Source: Primulina eburnea (Eukaryota > Streptophyta > Magnoliopsida > Lamiales > Gesneriaceae). Taken from it: a stretch of DNA of 64,000 nucleotides. Shown piece by piece: positions 11,370 through 21,603 of the stretch. The position numbers and the translations under genes are program-made. The notes beneath the pieces are model-generated. The model saw only the letters and a program-made list of their open reading frames with translations. It made no database searches and was not told the DNA's origin. Every line of letters starts with the position of its first letter. Positions within the stretch are counted from its first letter, which is position 1. The stretch spans positions 236,001 to 300,000 of the forward strand of contig NW_027330988.1 in the NCBI RefSeq assembly GCF_022965805.1, read 5' to 3'.

Positions 11370-12391
11370 TGTATCCCCTCACAAGACATATCTGGCGCGA
11401 AGGGCATATCACTAGATGATCCAACAACTGTCTCAGCACTTCCCTGAATATGATGCACTGGTTTGACTGGTATTGATTTATTTGCATGTAACTGTGCCAT
11501 CTGATGTGTCAACCCATCAAGTTTCGTTGTGATTGTTGTCAAAGCGTCCATCTCTAGAAATCCGACTTTCTTCTCCCTGCGGTTGTCTTGCCAACCCACA
11601 TTGCTTTCTGCCATATTAGATATGATTTCGAGCGCTGCGGTTGGCGTCTTCCTATACAAGCTTCCGTTTGCTGCCGCATTGAGCATAGATCTCACAGAAG
11701 GATCTACCCCATAATAGAATGTCTCAACCTGTTGGCCTATTGAAAAGCCATGTCTCGGGCACATCCTCTACATCTTCTTGAATCTCGCCCATGTTGAATT
11801 CAGTGATTCCCCATCTCTCTGTCTAAATGATGTGATTTCATTTCTTAACTGTGTAATCTTAGTTGGGGGAAAATACATGTGCATAAAGAACTCGACCAAT
11901 CCTTCCCATGTCGTGATAGAACCAGCTGGAAGGTCTCGAAGACACTCCATAGCCTCTCCTTGTAGGGAAAATGGAAATAATCTGAGTCGAATGGCATCAG
12001 TACTCACCCCATTGCACTTGATTGTGTCACAGATTGACAGAAAGTTCTCCAGATGTGCATTAGGGTCTTCAGACGGTGATCCTCCAAACTTGACTTGGAG
12101 TTGAATCATCTGGATGATGTCTGGCTTGAGTTCGAATGTATTCGCTTGAATCGTAGGGCGGATGATACTAGACTCATAACCTTCAAATGCTGGTCGATGA
12201 AGCTCCATCAACGTACGATTATCTTCTTCTCCGGCCATTTCTGTAACTTCTGATTTACGGTCTATTTCAGATTCTGCTTCAGATTCCAAAGACGAGTTGG
12301 TGTTTCTTCTATTTCTACGGATGCTGCGGAGAGTGCTTTCAATCTCTAGATCAAGTGGCACTAGATCTTCGACGTCTTGAGCACGACTCAT
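11340..12391 (-). pseudogene. Athila-1 gag, broken
   Basis: The frame starts at 12391 (MSRAQDVED). It contains the Athila gag core (FELKPDIIQMIQ, then IRLRLFPFSLQGEA and GSITTWEGLV). An in-frame stop at 11765-11767 interrupts the conserved RCP.HG region, and a frame change at about 11340-11370 separates gag from the downstream NPGWRNHPNFGW segment that precedes protease. The element could not make a full gag-pol product. Confidence 0.85.
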
Positions 12392-12564
12392 ATAACACAA
12401 GTTGACTCCTGAAATCAAAAATTTAGGTGCACGATTTAAGCTCCACAAGAGTATAAAAGCTGAAACAAAATTAATTGAAATGCTAAAGAAAGAATGAAAA
12501 ATTTAAAGTTAAGAATAAAAGCCTAGTCTCAAACAAATAATTTATCCTAATATCAAATGAATAG

Positions 12565-12582
12565 TCCCCGGCAACAGCGCCG
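12565..12582 (-). other. Athila-1 primer-binding site (tRNA-Asp type)
   Basis: On the minus strand this reads as TGGCGCCGTTGCCGGGGA, the tRNA-Asp complement used by Athila, with changes at its LTR end and one internal substitution. It should lie within a few bases of the LTR, but here an extra inverted segment (12583-12651) separates the two. Confidence 0.85.
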
Positions 12583-12705
12583 AAAACTTGACCTAGTATG
12601 CTTGTTAGAACTAATCCCAACCGAATTCGTCGGTCAAGTTTTTCAAAAACTTGACCGACGAATTCGGTTGGGATTAATTCTAGCAAGCGTACTAGGTCAA
12701 GTTAT
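12583..12705. repeat. 61-bp inverted duplication at the PBS-LTR junction of Athila-1
   Basis: Positions 12583-12643 are the reverse complement of 12645-12705 with about four mismatches and a single C between them. The right arm is the first part of the LTR plus the short PBS-LTR spacer; the left arm is an extra inverted copy lying between primer site and LTR. The left LTR has no such copy. Confidence 0.9.
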
Positions 12706-14167
12706 AGTAAATGGACGAACAGTCCAAGTGTCGATCCCACAGAGACTATTATTTAATTACTAAGATTCAATTATTTTATTTAATCTAGACAAACATTAAC
12801 GAGCGATTTGATTATTATTTCAACTAAGTGGCTTTTTAAACTAATTTATACTAATTTAATGACTAAATCAAATATCAGAGACGATCGGAACGTGGGATTT
12901 TCAAATTTAAATAGAACGATTGGGAACACACGACGGTAACAAACTCTGATTAAATTCAAGCACTGGAATTATTCGACTAGCAATTATTCGAAGTCACGAT
13001 GTGATCCTCTAATTTAATTAAAAATCTATTTCTAGAATTTATAACCCTATTTTCATTTAACAGTCCAATTATTTCTAATTGAATTTAATTAAACGAGAAC
13101 GCATGCATCAACGATAGAATTACAGCTGTCGCCTAAAATCGCACACTGAAACCGAATACTATTTCTAGTCGGTTTAACCGTGTGTTGATTAATATTTTTG
13201 AAGCTAAATTCAATCTATTCCCTTTCGAGTCAAGATCGAACGACGAACATGCAAATAATTGGCCAAATTAAAAGCACGAAAATTATGCAAACATTAATCA
13301 ATAACATAAATTAATTTATGACTCAAACGATCCAACGAATAAATAAAATCAATCGTTTGTCCCTATCGTGGTCCCGATCACAAGAAAACTACTCCATAAA
13401 TTCAAAACTAAAATAAAATTTAATGTTTGAATTCATGTCTAAAAATAAGAAAATAAAAGAGAAGAGAAATCTCAATGACGGGCGCGGATCTTGCGTGTAA
13501 AGTGTGATGATTTTCCTCTCGTTTTTCCCAGTCGTCGCCGTCTTCAAAAGTCTCAAAGCTTGCGCCTTTTTCCTCCAAAAGTCGGCTGTCTCTCGAATAT
13601 TCAACAACCTAATTGTTTGGTCTGTTTTTCCTTTTATTCTTTTCCAAATCACGAGCAAATATTCGCCAAGATCTCGATCTGATATTGCGCACACGAACCC
13701 CGTGCCTGCATTCGGAGAGGGGTCCGTGTAGACTCTGGATTTTTTTCTTTCTCGAGAATGGCTGACACGGACCCCGTGCAGGGGTCCGTCTGGAGATCCG
13801 TCCACACACTGTAAGTTGGGTTCTCGGGTGATGAGGGACACGGACCCCGTGTAGGGGTCCGTCAAAAGGTCCGTGTAGCCTCGGTTTTTGTCTTCTTTGG
13901 GGTTGATGTACACGGACCTTTTGACGGGGTCCTTCTCTGGGTCCGGGTGCTCTCTTGTGAAGCCTTCCTATTTTTCCGGGTATTTCGTGACATGGCACTG
14001 CGGGCTTGACTTTTCTTTCATTCCTTTGGCTTTCACCATCTTTTGGTCAAACCTGCAAATAACCATAATGAGACGAATTAAGCGCGAAACTCGGAATAAA
14101 AAATGCCAGATAAGCACGAATACGACAAAATAAAATCTCTAAAATGCTATATAATTCGTGATTATCA
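12652..14167 (-). repeat. Athila-1 5' LTR
   Basis: This is the partner of 2023-3538, of identical length (1516 bp), and starts TGACCGACG as that copy does. A TATA-like AATAAAAGG on the minus strand near 13630-13638 lies 50-60 bp downstream of the dyad array at about 13690-13960, a plausible U3 promoter. Confidence 0.92.
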
Positions 14168-14172
14168 TTGGT
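14168..14172. repeat. Athila-1 target site duplication, right copy
   Basis: TTGGT matches 2018-2022 exactly. Confidence 0.9.
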
Positions 14173-15668
14173 CGATTGAAGTTTGGTTCGGATGTCGATT
14201 AAAGGGTAGTTACTGTTTCTAGTTACTGTCTTCGGAATGGAACAGCAGGCCGACGGCGGTATAAACCAGAAATCACAAGTTGGATCGTGCCGTTTTATAT
14301 TTTGCACCGATGAGTCTGTGATCAACATTTATTGGATAAGAAGTTCAAAAAAATCTTGCTGTGTGAGCGTGGCATTAAAATGCAAGGTATTGTATTGGCT
14401 ATAGAAGAATTCAAAAGCCTTGTCTTATATTGAATTTATAATTATAGTTCGTTCATATATCTATATTATTATATTATTAAGTTTGAGACATTTAAAGTAA
14501 CTAACTTTTGGTTTGATGGTCTGTTTTAATAATTTTATATATTAATAAAGTGTTAAAACTTTGATGCAAGTCACATCAAGTTGTAGGTTCAATTCTTGCT
14601 TGAGTCTTTTTCTTATTTATTTTTTAATTTATATATAAAAAATTGGAGTGTACGTCTTCATTATTTCTTATAATTACATTTTAATTCTCATTTAAATATA
14701 GATCAAATGAATTATAAAAAATATTATACATCGATGTACTAGTCTAATTGAAAAATGCTATGTTTTTGGCCTTTGCTTGTGTCTCTCTTCTTTTCTGTGT
14801 ACTTGTGGTGATGGACATGTATCGCTGGACTCATTGGTTGGGAGCGACTCAATGAATTTTGAAGTGTTAAATATATAAATAAGTATATAAAGTTTTTTTA
14901 GTGGGAAAAAGTCTGCCCAACATTGGATCTTTGTGGAGATATGAGTTCATGTCGTCTTATTCTAATGCATTTTTGACGTATTGTGATGTATGGATTTAAT
15001 CACATGAGATTTATTTTGTTAAATCTACAACAAAAAAATCATAAATGAAAATAATACACATCTCACAAAACTAAGAACGGAAATTACCTTTAACATAACA
15101 AAAAATTAAGAAAAAAAACGTAGTTATAAAATAAAAAATACAGATTCATTTTTAATATAACCAAAAATGAAAAATATAAATTATAGGATAAAATGTAATT
15201 TGTTCTTTTTTCAGGGTTATAAGTTTTGTGAGTCGTGAAGAATTTCTATGCACCGGTTGCTAAAGTGCTTCATTATGGCAGTCGTTGGTTTCATTTGACT
15301 CGGTTGTCATCTTATGTGTACCTTAAATAAATAAAATGCATAATTATTTTAATACAAAACTCATATGAGATTGTCCAACGTGTCAACTGTATGAGACACA
15401 CATTATATTCGACTATGAAAAACATTATTTTTAATCATAAAAATATTATTTTTATGATAACTTATTATATATATAAATCTGTGATATCGTCTCAAAAAAA
15501 ATCTATTCTTTTAATGTATCGAGACAAAATTGACTAAAACACAATTTAACTTTTTGTTTCTAGTAAACCATGCGTCTTGATGCCAATTTTTGCGGTGCAT
15601 AAAATTTAAATTATGATAATGATAAAAATAAATTATGATTACTATTTGGAAAAGAAAGAGTAGTATTA
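14173..15668. other. Intergenic, no gene seen
   Basis: The first bases presumably continue the old Copia LTR split by Athila-1. The rest is AT-rich with scattered short frames that match no family I recognise. Confidence 0.5.
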
Positions 15669-15839
15669 TGTAAGACGCTATCACGAATCTTTATCTGTGA
15701 TACGAGTCAACCCTACCTATATTCACAATAAAAAATAATACTCTTAGCATAAAAAGTAATACTTTTTCATGAATGACTCAAATAAGATATATGTCTCACA
15801 AAATACGATCCGCGAGACCGTATCACAAAAGTTTTTGCC
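15669..15839 (-). mobile_element. GAGACGG repeat, copy a
   Basis: This is an old copy of a roughly 180-bp family, in reverse orientation, ending in GTTTTTGCC. The interior contains two AATACT/AGTATT-type blocks (ACTCTTAGCATAAAAAGTAATAC) typical of the family. See the clean copy at 16934-17117. Confidence 0.75.
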
Positions 15840-16380
15840 GAAAAGAAATATTTCTTGCCTTGGTTAATCATCTCAAATTAATTGAAGTATAGTTTTTTAA
15901 TCCCTTAAAAAGATCTTGATTTCAACAACATTGAAAAGTAAATCACGTTAGTCAACAATATCCAATAGTCTTGTCTCATATGAGCTCATGGTATGAATAG
16001 TATTTGCACAATATTCTCTTAAATAAATGATTTTTTTTGTTGAACTCTCGAAAATTTAATGTGTCTGAAAACTATAATTTAATAAAGCTTGAAACTTTTT
16101 ACCAATAAATTCAACTCAATTTAATTTAATAGTTTTGTTGTAGCCTTTAATTTAATGCTCGTATTTTAGTAGTTCCCTATTGCATTGCAAACAGTCAAAA
16201 ACTAAATTTCGTCTCATTATAGAAACATGTTTCTTTTTTCACAAAAATTATTAAAATTATTGAAAATATCATTTAAACAAATAATTTTAAAATTTTAATA
16301 TTACTTAATGAATATCTATATTATATATTATTATATTATATAAAAAAATCTGTCAACTAGAGAACATCTTTTATTTCTCA

Positions 16381-16566
16381 AATTGACCTTACACCAACAT
16401 TTTTTCTCAATGTCGCCGCAACTTATTTTCAATATTACTTCTCTCAAATTGCACTATGAAACAAAAGTCGACGACTTCTGGGCAAATTGCCCTTACATCA
16501 ACATTTTTTTTCTCAAAATTACCACAAAATATTTTCAAATATTACTTCTCTCGAATTACATTATGG
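16381..16566. repeat. Diverged direct duplication, about 106-bp period
   Basis: Positions 16381-16458 and 16487-16566 share CTTACA.CAACATTTTTT, TATTTTCAA.ATTACTTCTCTC and a terminal CATTATG/CACTATG in the same order. No coding potential. Confidence 0.7.
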
Positions 16567-16933
16567 TACCTCACTAATTTCTATCGATTATTATTAAATT
16601 AAACACGAAATCAAACATTTAATAAAAATAAAAAAATTATATAAATTATGATTATAAATTTACACACAAAATGTGGATGCATAATTTACTAGTTTATGTA
16701 AATAGTTTGTTATCTTTCGAATATTTACTTGATTATAATTGATTATAAAATCTTAAATTAAGTAGAGGTATATTATGAAAAGAAAAAAAAAATATTGTTA
16801 AATATACATACATACATATATACATATATCCTACTTTTTTTCATCAGTTAATCATATCGAATTTAATTGAACTTTAAATATAGCTTTAAATCCCTTTAAG
16901 AAATCTTAATTTCCGCAACATTGAACAGTAAAT

Positions 16934-17117
16934 GGTAAAAACTTGTGTGAGATGGGCTCACGGGTCGTATTTGTGAGACGGATATCTTATTTCGATCCCC
17001 CATGAAAAAGTATTACTTTTTATACTAAGAGCATTACTTTTTATTGTGAATATGGGTAGGGTTGACCCGTCACACGGATTATGACCCGTGAGACGGTTTC
17101 ACATGAGACTCACTCAA
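16934..17117 (+). mobile_element. GAGACGG repeat, copy b, with 7-bp target duplication
   Basis: This 184-bp insertion starts GGTAAAAACTTGTGTGAG and ends GAGACTCACTCAA. AGTAAAT flanks it at 16927-16933 and 17118-17124, and the related uninserted segment near 15940 has a single AGTAAATCACG. Near both ends the family has a near-palindrome of type GTGAGACGGTCTCAC, but it has no simple terminal inverted repeats. There is no coding capacity, so it is non-autonomous. The superfamily is not assigned. Confidence 0.85.
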
Positions 17118-17291
17118 AGTAAATCACGTCTCTATTTTCATAAAAAATATAATAAATCACGTCAGTCCACAATATCAAATAGTCTTATCCGTGAGACGGT
17201 TTCACATGAGACTCACTCAAAGTAAATCACGTCTCTATTTTCATAAAAAATATAATAAATCACATCAGTCAACAATATCAAATAGTCTTAT
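17086..17291. repeat. 103-bp tandem duplication
   Basis: Copies lie at 17086-17188 and 17189-17291 and are nearly identical. Each contains the right end of the GAGACGG element plus flanking DNA, so the duplication followed that insertion. Confidence 0.9.
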
Positions 17292-17478
17292 ATAAGCTGC
17301 TGATTGCACAATATTCTCTCAAATAAATGATTTTTGTTGTTGTTGTCTTCAACTCTCGTTTTAATAAATGCTCGAAAATTTGATCAATAAATTCAACTCG
17401 TTTTTTTATGACTAAGTCGTATTTGAAGTCTTTAATGCTCATGTTTTATTAGTTTTCAGATTTTTTTATATAAAAAAA

Positions 17479-17632
17479 GACAAAAACTTGTATGAGACGG
17501 TTTCATGGGTGGTGTTTTATGAGACGTATATTTTATTTGGGTCATCAATGAAAAATATTACTTTTTATGCTAAGAATATTACTTTTTATTGTGAATATCG
17601 GTAGAATTGACACGTCTCACAAGAGATATACT
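17479..17632 (+). mobile_element. GAGACGG repeat, copy c, right end missing
   Basis: It starts GACAAAAACTTGTATGAGACGG and contains the family interior (ATTACTTTTTATGCTAAGAATATT). It ends after ACACGTCTCACAAG, short of the usual terminus. Confidence 0.75.
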
Positions 17633-17825
17633 ATTTGAAATATGAATCTCAAACTTCGCTGAAGATGGGATCTACTAAATTTTATTTATTGTATTTATCA
17701 ATAGAATATACTCCACTAGTTGGAAGAGTAAATTTTAGAAATAAATTTCTGATTTTACTTATTTAATGAATGTTTTATTTGAAAAAAAAGTTAGTGAAAG
17801 TAGTTAATCTATTTAATGATGAGGT

Positions 17826-18072
17826 GCCCGCATGGGCTTAGCTCAGTTGGTCAGCAGCAGTAAATCTTGGAGCAATGACCAGGGATCGAGTCTCGCAAGC
17901 GGCAGTGTGGGAGTTAAATTCCCTCCAATGAGGGGGAGCTCCTTGTGCGCAGCGTAGCATAAGGTCTAGCTGCTGCTGGTTGGCTGAGTCACCATGATTT
18001 ACCTCCTCTCACATTCCTGTCGGGCCAGGGGGTGAGGGGCGCCTAAGGTGAGCGATTTCACCTTTTGGAGCA
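17826..18072 (+). mobile_element. tRNA-derived SINE with 15-bp target duplication
   Basis: A 247-bp body lies between exact direct repeats ATTTAATGATGAGGT at 17811-17825 and 18073-18087. The head has a pol III A box (TTAGCTCAGTTGG near 17837) and a B-box-like GGGATCGAGTCTC near 17883, as in tRNA-derived SINEs. The body is GC-richer than its surroundings and has no poly-A tail; the 3' end contains a short hairpin (GGTGAGCGATTTCACC). The long target duplication indicates LINE-type integration. Confidence 0.88.
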
Positions 18073-18135
18073 ATTTAATGATGAGGTAAATTGGTAAAAT
18101 AATATCAAACATGAAAACTGGACTATGTATTTCAG

Positions 18136-18291
18136 GGCAAAAATTTGTGTGAGACGGATCTTTTATTTGAGTCATTCATGAAAATATATTATTTTTTATG
18201 TTAAGAGTATTTCTTTTTATTGTGAATATGAGTAGGATTGACCCGTCTCACATATTAAGATCCGTGAGATGGTCTCACATGAGACCCACTC
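18136..18291 (+). mobile_element. GAGACGG repeat, copy d
   Basis: It runs from GGCAAAAATTTGTGTGAGACGG to CATGAGACCCACT and lacks a short part of the left interior. GTGAGATGGTCTCAC near the right end is the family's palindromic subterminal motif. Confidence 0.78.
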
Positions 18292-18829
18292 GTATTTCAG
18301 ACGGATAAAAAAGGAAGTGTGATATTTATATTTGGAATTGATAGAGTAAAAATTTTAGTTTGTGTGTGGATCCAACGATTTAAAATCTATAATTTCAAAT
18401 GTATTTAAAATCGTTTTGGCAAATTTAATTAAGATTGCATTTTGAATTAAAGGATTTGAATTTATTTGATTTCAAATCCATTGAGCTCAAAATTAGATCA
18501 AAGGATTTGAAATATCTTGTATTAATTTGAAATTAATGCACTTCGAATAATTTGATTTGAAATCCTCCCACAAATTCAAATTATACGATTTCAAATTTAT
18601 ATTCTCGATATGATATTAATTATAATGGTTTTCAAAAAATAAATGGAGTGCTTGTATTGTTCGAAACATGTAATTCGAATAACTTAGTACAGTTATATCC
18701 CTTTGTCCGAACCGAATCATTCCATCCAAATCCACACATAACCCAAGTGTTTGGCTGTCGGCAAGTCATTTAATGATAGGATCGGCAAATTGGAAAAATT
18801 GCGCAGACAAGTATCAAATAATTGTGAGG
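18292..18829. other. Intergenic, no gene seen
   Basis: AT-rich DNA containing several diverged ATTTGAAAT-type repeats. No frame or RNA gene is supported. Confidence 0.5.
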
Positions 18830-19193
18830 AAAAGTTAGGCTCTGCAGATGGAAAGAAATTTCTTACACACGGTTTCATACTTACGGAGAGATCTATTTAG
18901 TTATGTCTTTTCATTCTGAAATCATCACTTCTTCAAGTTTTTTCTCATCTTATAGTATTTGAGTGTTTAGTTCTATAATATTTGTGAGATGTTTGTTATC
19001 ATGTATTAAGAGAGTGTGTGTTTTTTGGAAACACAGTGAGTGAGTTGTACACCATAAAATATTATAGTAGAATTCTTTTCATCTTGATGTGGTTTTTACC
19101 CTAATAATTTTTAGAGATTTTCCACGTAAATCTCGGTGTCCAATTTATTCTTTATTCTCAAATTTATCATCTCAAGTTACCGCACACGAGACT
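18830..19193 (+). repeat. Probable Copia LTR fragment
   Basis: The end of this stretch (CCACGTAAATCTCGGTGTCC, then TTACCGCACACGAGACTAACA) has the look of the 3' part of plant Copia LTRs. No primer-binding site, internal region or matching second LTR is present, and a LINE relic begins directly after it. Confidence 0.4.
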
Positions 19194-20508
19194 AACATTG
19201 GCAAACAGAAGGAAGAAAGTACTCGATCATATTATTTCCGATTCTCAAAGTGATTTTACTCAAAGAAGTTGTATTACAAATAATGTTCAAATTGCTTTTG
19301 AAATTGGTCATTACATAAAGGGGAAAAGACAAGGTAAATGTGGAGAGACAACATTAAAGATTGACATGTCAAAAACCTATGCTCGTGTTGAATGGACTTT
19401 TCTAAAAGAAATGATGCTTTAGTTAGGGTTCCTTAAGAAGTGGGTGGAGATGATAATGCTTTGTGTTACTATGTCCAAGTAATCCGTGATTCATAATGGT
19501 TATGAGATTGGTCTTATTGTGCCTCAACGTGGTTTGAGTTAAGGCGATCTTTGATGAAATCAATTGGATTTCAAATCTCGACACAGAAAAAAAATCCATA
19601 AATTCTATCTAATTCTCAAGAAATCACTCAAATAATAATCAGAATTGCGGAAGCGTACCAGAATCCATAACTTGTAGACGATTATTGGAAATGATCTTCA
19701 ATCTTGCAGTTTTCTTCCAAAATCAGAGATGTTCTGTTGATGGGAAACAAAACAATGCGTCGTACTGCAAAATTGGGACCATAACCTCATTTTATAATTA
19801 AACAAATTTCACTATTTCTAATTTGGCCTCTCAACAAACCAGAAATATCATATATGGTATCCACACAATAATATCATGACAATTAAGACATTAAGTCAAT
19901 TCTTATTCTAAATTAGACCACATAAATTAATGACTTAATTAATTGATGACATTAAACATTTATAATTACAATCATGGTCCTTAAAATTCTAACAATCCTC
20001 TCTCACCTTATTTACTTCTTAAATTTGCTGAAGGTTTTACTTCCATTTTTCTGTCCGAAGTTCTCTAAGGTAGTCTTGATGGCATTATTCGAAATTCTCA
20101 TTTCATCGTATTAGCACCAATCTATGGTCTTTTTGCTGGTAGCTTCACTCCAACCATTCAGATTCTTTGTGCATTCAAGAAGCATTAAGTTGGCTTAAAA
20201 ATTTGAACGTCGATAATGTCATAGTTGAATATGATGCCTAGGTAGTTAACGAGTTGTTGAATACGTCGGAGTTGGATTCTTGGTGTTTAACACTAATCGT
20301 CGAAGATTTTAAAACTTTTGTCAAGGATATATCATCTTTTATGTTTAACTTTTCGTATAGATCAACGAACCAGGCCGTCCATCCTTTGGCTAAAGAGACT
20401 GTTTTTGTGTCTGGTCTAGTAGGTCGGGTTACTCTTTAGCCTACTTTGATCTCTGGTGTAATTATTCAGGATTTGATTTAATAATATTTCTTCTTGTTAA
20501 AAAAAATG
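19194..20508 (+). pseudogene. LINE (L1-type) reverse transcriptase / RNase H relic
   Basis: The frame LANRRKKVLDHIISDSQS, then KIDMSKTYARVEW and GLS.GD is plant L1 reverse transcriptase. After an insertion it resumes with LSPYLL at about 20000. A later part (DSWCLTLIVEDF, then NFSYRSTNQAVHPLAKE) matches the RNase H-like C-terminal domain of plant LINEs, and an A-rich tail follows near 20500. Most of the middle is deleted, and several stops are present. The conserved FADD box of RT was not seen. Confidence 0.8.
19552..19994. mobile_element. Solo LTR (443 bp) inserted in the LINE relic
   Basis: The insert starts TG, ends CA and is flanked by ATCTT (19547-19551) and ATCCT (19995-19999), a five-base target duplication with one change. 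Removing it with one copy of the target rejoins the LINE codons for the conserved GDPLSP motif. It has no internal region, so recombination between LTRs has removed it. Orientation and family were not determined. Confidence 0.8.
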
Positions 20509-21029
20509 TTGAAGCTATCCTTTTGAACTTTGTTTGAGTTGTATCATTATCAAATCCACTCATCACAATATTGTGCTAATTTCCTTTTGATTTTAATGTA
20601 GATATACGAGAATCCAAAATTTGATGGAGATTAAAATTCAAATTACTTAATGATTTATTTGAGGGAGAAGAGTTTGAAATCCATGGATTTCGATTACAAT
20701 TTTATTTTTTTGCAATAAAACAATAAATCAAATATTAAATTCACATTTTACTTATTCACACATTTAATAATACCAAGTAGAATGTATTTTAAATGACATA
20801 TTATTGAAATCTATCATATTTTCAAGTGATATTATTATTGATGTCCATCATAATTAATATGAAATATTATATAAATATATAATTGATAGATTTGAAAGTG
20901 TAGTCTTATTTTACTAAAAAAATAAAAAAATACATATGAAAATATAAATTATATATTTGTATTAATACATAGATTTGAAATAATTGAAAACATAATCGAA
21001 AAATGAAATGCATAATATATAAATTGTGC
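20509..21029. other. Intergenic, no gene seen
   Basis: AT-rich sequence with no recognisable frame. Confidence 0.5.
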
Positions 21030-21198
21030 ACAAAAACAATTATGAGACGGTCTAATGAGTCAATTTTATGAGACATATTTTTATTTAGATCTTCCATGAA
21101 CAAATATTTTTTATGTTAAAAATATTTTTTTTATTATAAATATTAATATGATTGACTTTCTTATTAATAATGATCCACGAGATCGTCTCGTAACATAA
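21030..21198 (+). mobile_element. GAGACGG repeat, copy e (diverged)
   Basis: It has ACAAAAACAATTATGAGACGG at the left and GAGATCGTCTCGTAAC at the right with an AT-rich interior of the family type. It is the most diverged of the six copies. It lies about 360 bp upstream of the next gene. Confidence 0.65.
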
Positions 21199-21557
21199 CT
21201 ACTTTAACGAAGATGATTAAGTAATAGATACGATGAAAATTTGAATATAAAATAGAATACGTGTCCGCTAAAGTTTTTTTTTTTTAAATTATTTTATCCG
21301 AATTTTAGAATCCTTTCAAATTTTTTAAAAATCAATGAAAATTCAAATATAATAAAATAAAATAATTTTATAATTACAACTTTAAATTCAAATGTTTCCC
21401 AGTTTTCGATCCCTCCGCCCAAGTTTCCTCTGGGAACCCATTTTCCAGAAATCACTCTCCGTCTCACACATTCGAGTTCTGTACCAAATTATACTCAAAA
21501 TTCAAAGCAATTTCCTGAAAGCCCTTGAATTCCGCTGATGGGATTTGTCTGAGGATC

Positions 21558-21584
21558 ATGGCAGCTGAACTTTTTGGTCAATGA
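21558..21584 (+). CDS. Short upstream ORF in the leader of the 21604 gene
   Basis: An ATG at 21558 opens eight codons and a stop (TGA at 21582-21584), ending 19 bases before the main start. If the transcript begins upstream of it, it could reduce translation of the main frame. The mRNA start is not known, so this is only a candidate. Confidence 0.35.
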   Translation: MAAELFGQ

Positions 21585-21603
21585 ATCATTTTCACAAGAA
21601 ACA

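Larger units (their letters stand above)
2023..14167 (-). mobile_element. Athila-type Ty3/Gypsy retrotransposon (Athila-1), decayed
   Basis: Two 1516-bp LTRs (2023-3538 and 12652-14167) start TG, end CA and are flanked by TTGGT. Reading on the minus strand the order is 5' LTR, tRNA-Asp type primer-binding site, gag, protease, RT, RNase H, integrase, a GC-rich dyad array, a third frame, polypurine tract and 3' LTR. The gag style (FELKP..I.MIQ), the primer site and the third frame identify the Athila lineage. By eye the LTRs differ at a few percent of positions. Coding frames carry several stops and frameshifts, so it is not autonomous. Confidence 0.93.
15862..17420. repeat. Diverged segmental tandem duplication
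   Basis: About 290 bp at 15862-16150 (TTAATCAT..., then CAACATTGAA, AGTCAACAATATC and TGCACAATATTCTCT) recur in the same order at 16848-17420. The second copy is expanded by a GAGACGG repeat at 16934-17117 and by a 103-bp tandem duplication. The first copy therefore acts as the empty-site reference for that insertion. Confidence 0.75.

Noticed and set aside
17826..17900. Possible tRNA gene
   Set aside because: A-box and B-box-like words are present, but no cloverleaf or acceptor stem can be drawn. The body continues to 18072 and is flanked by 15-bp duplications, so it is a SINE.
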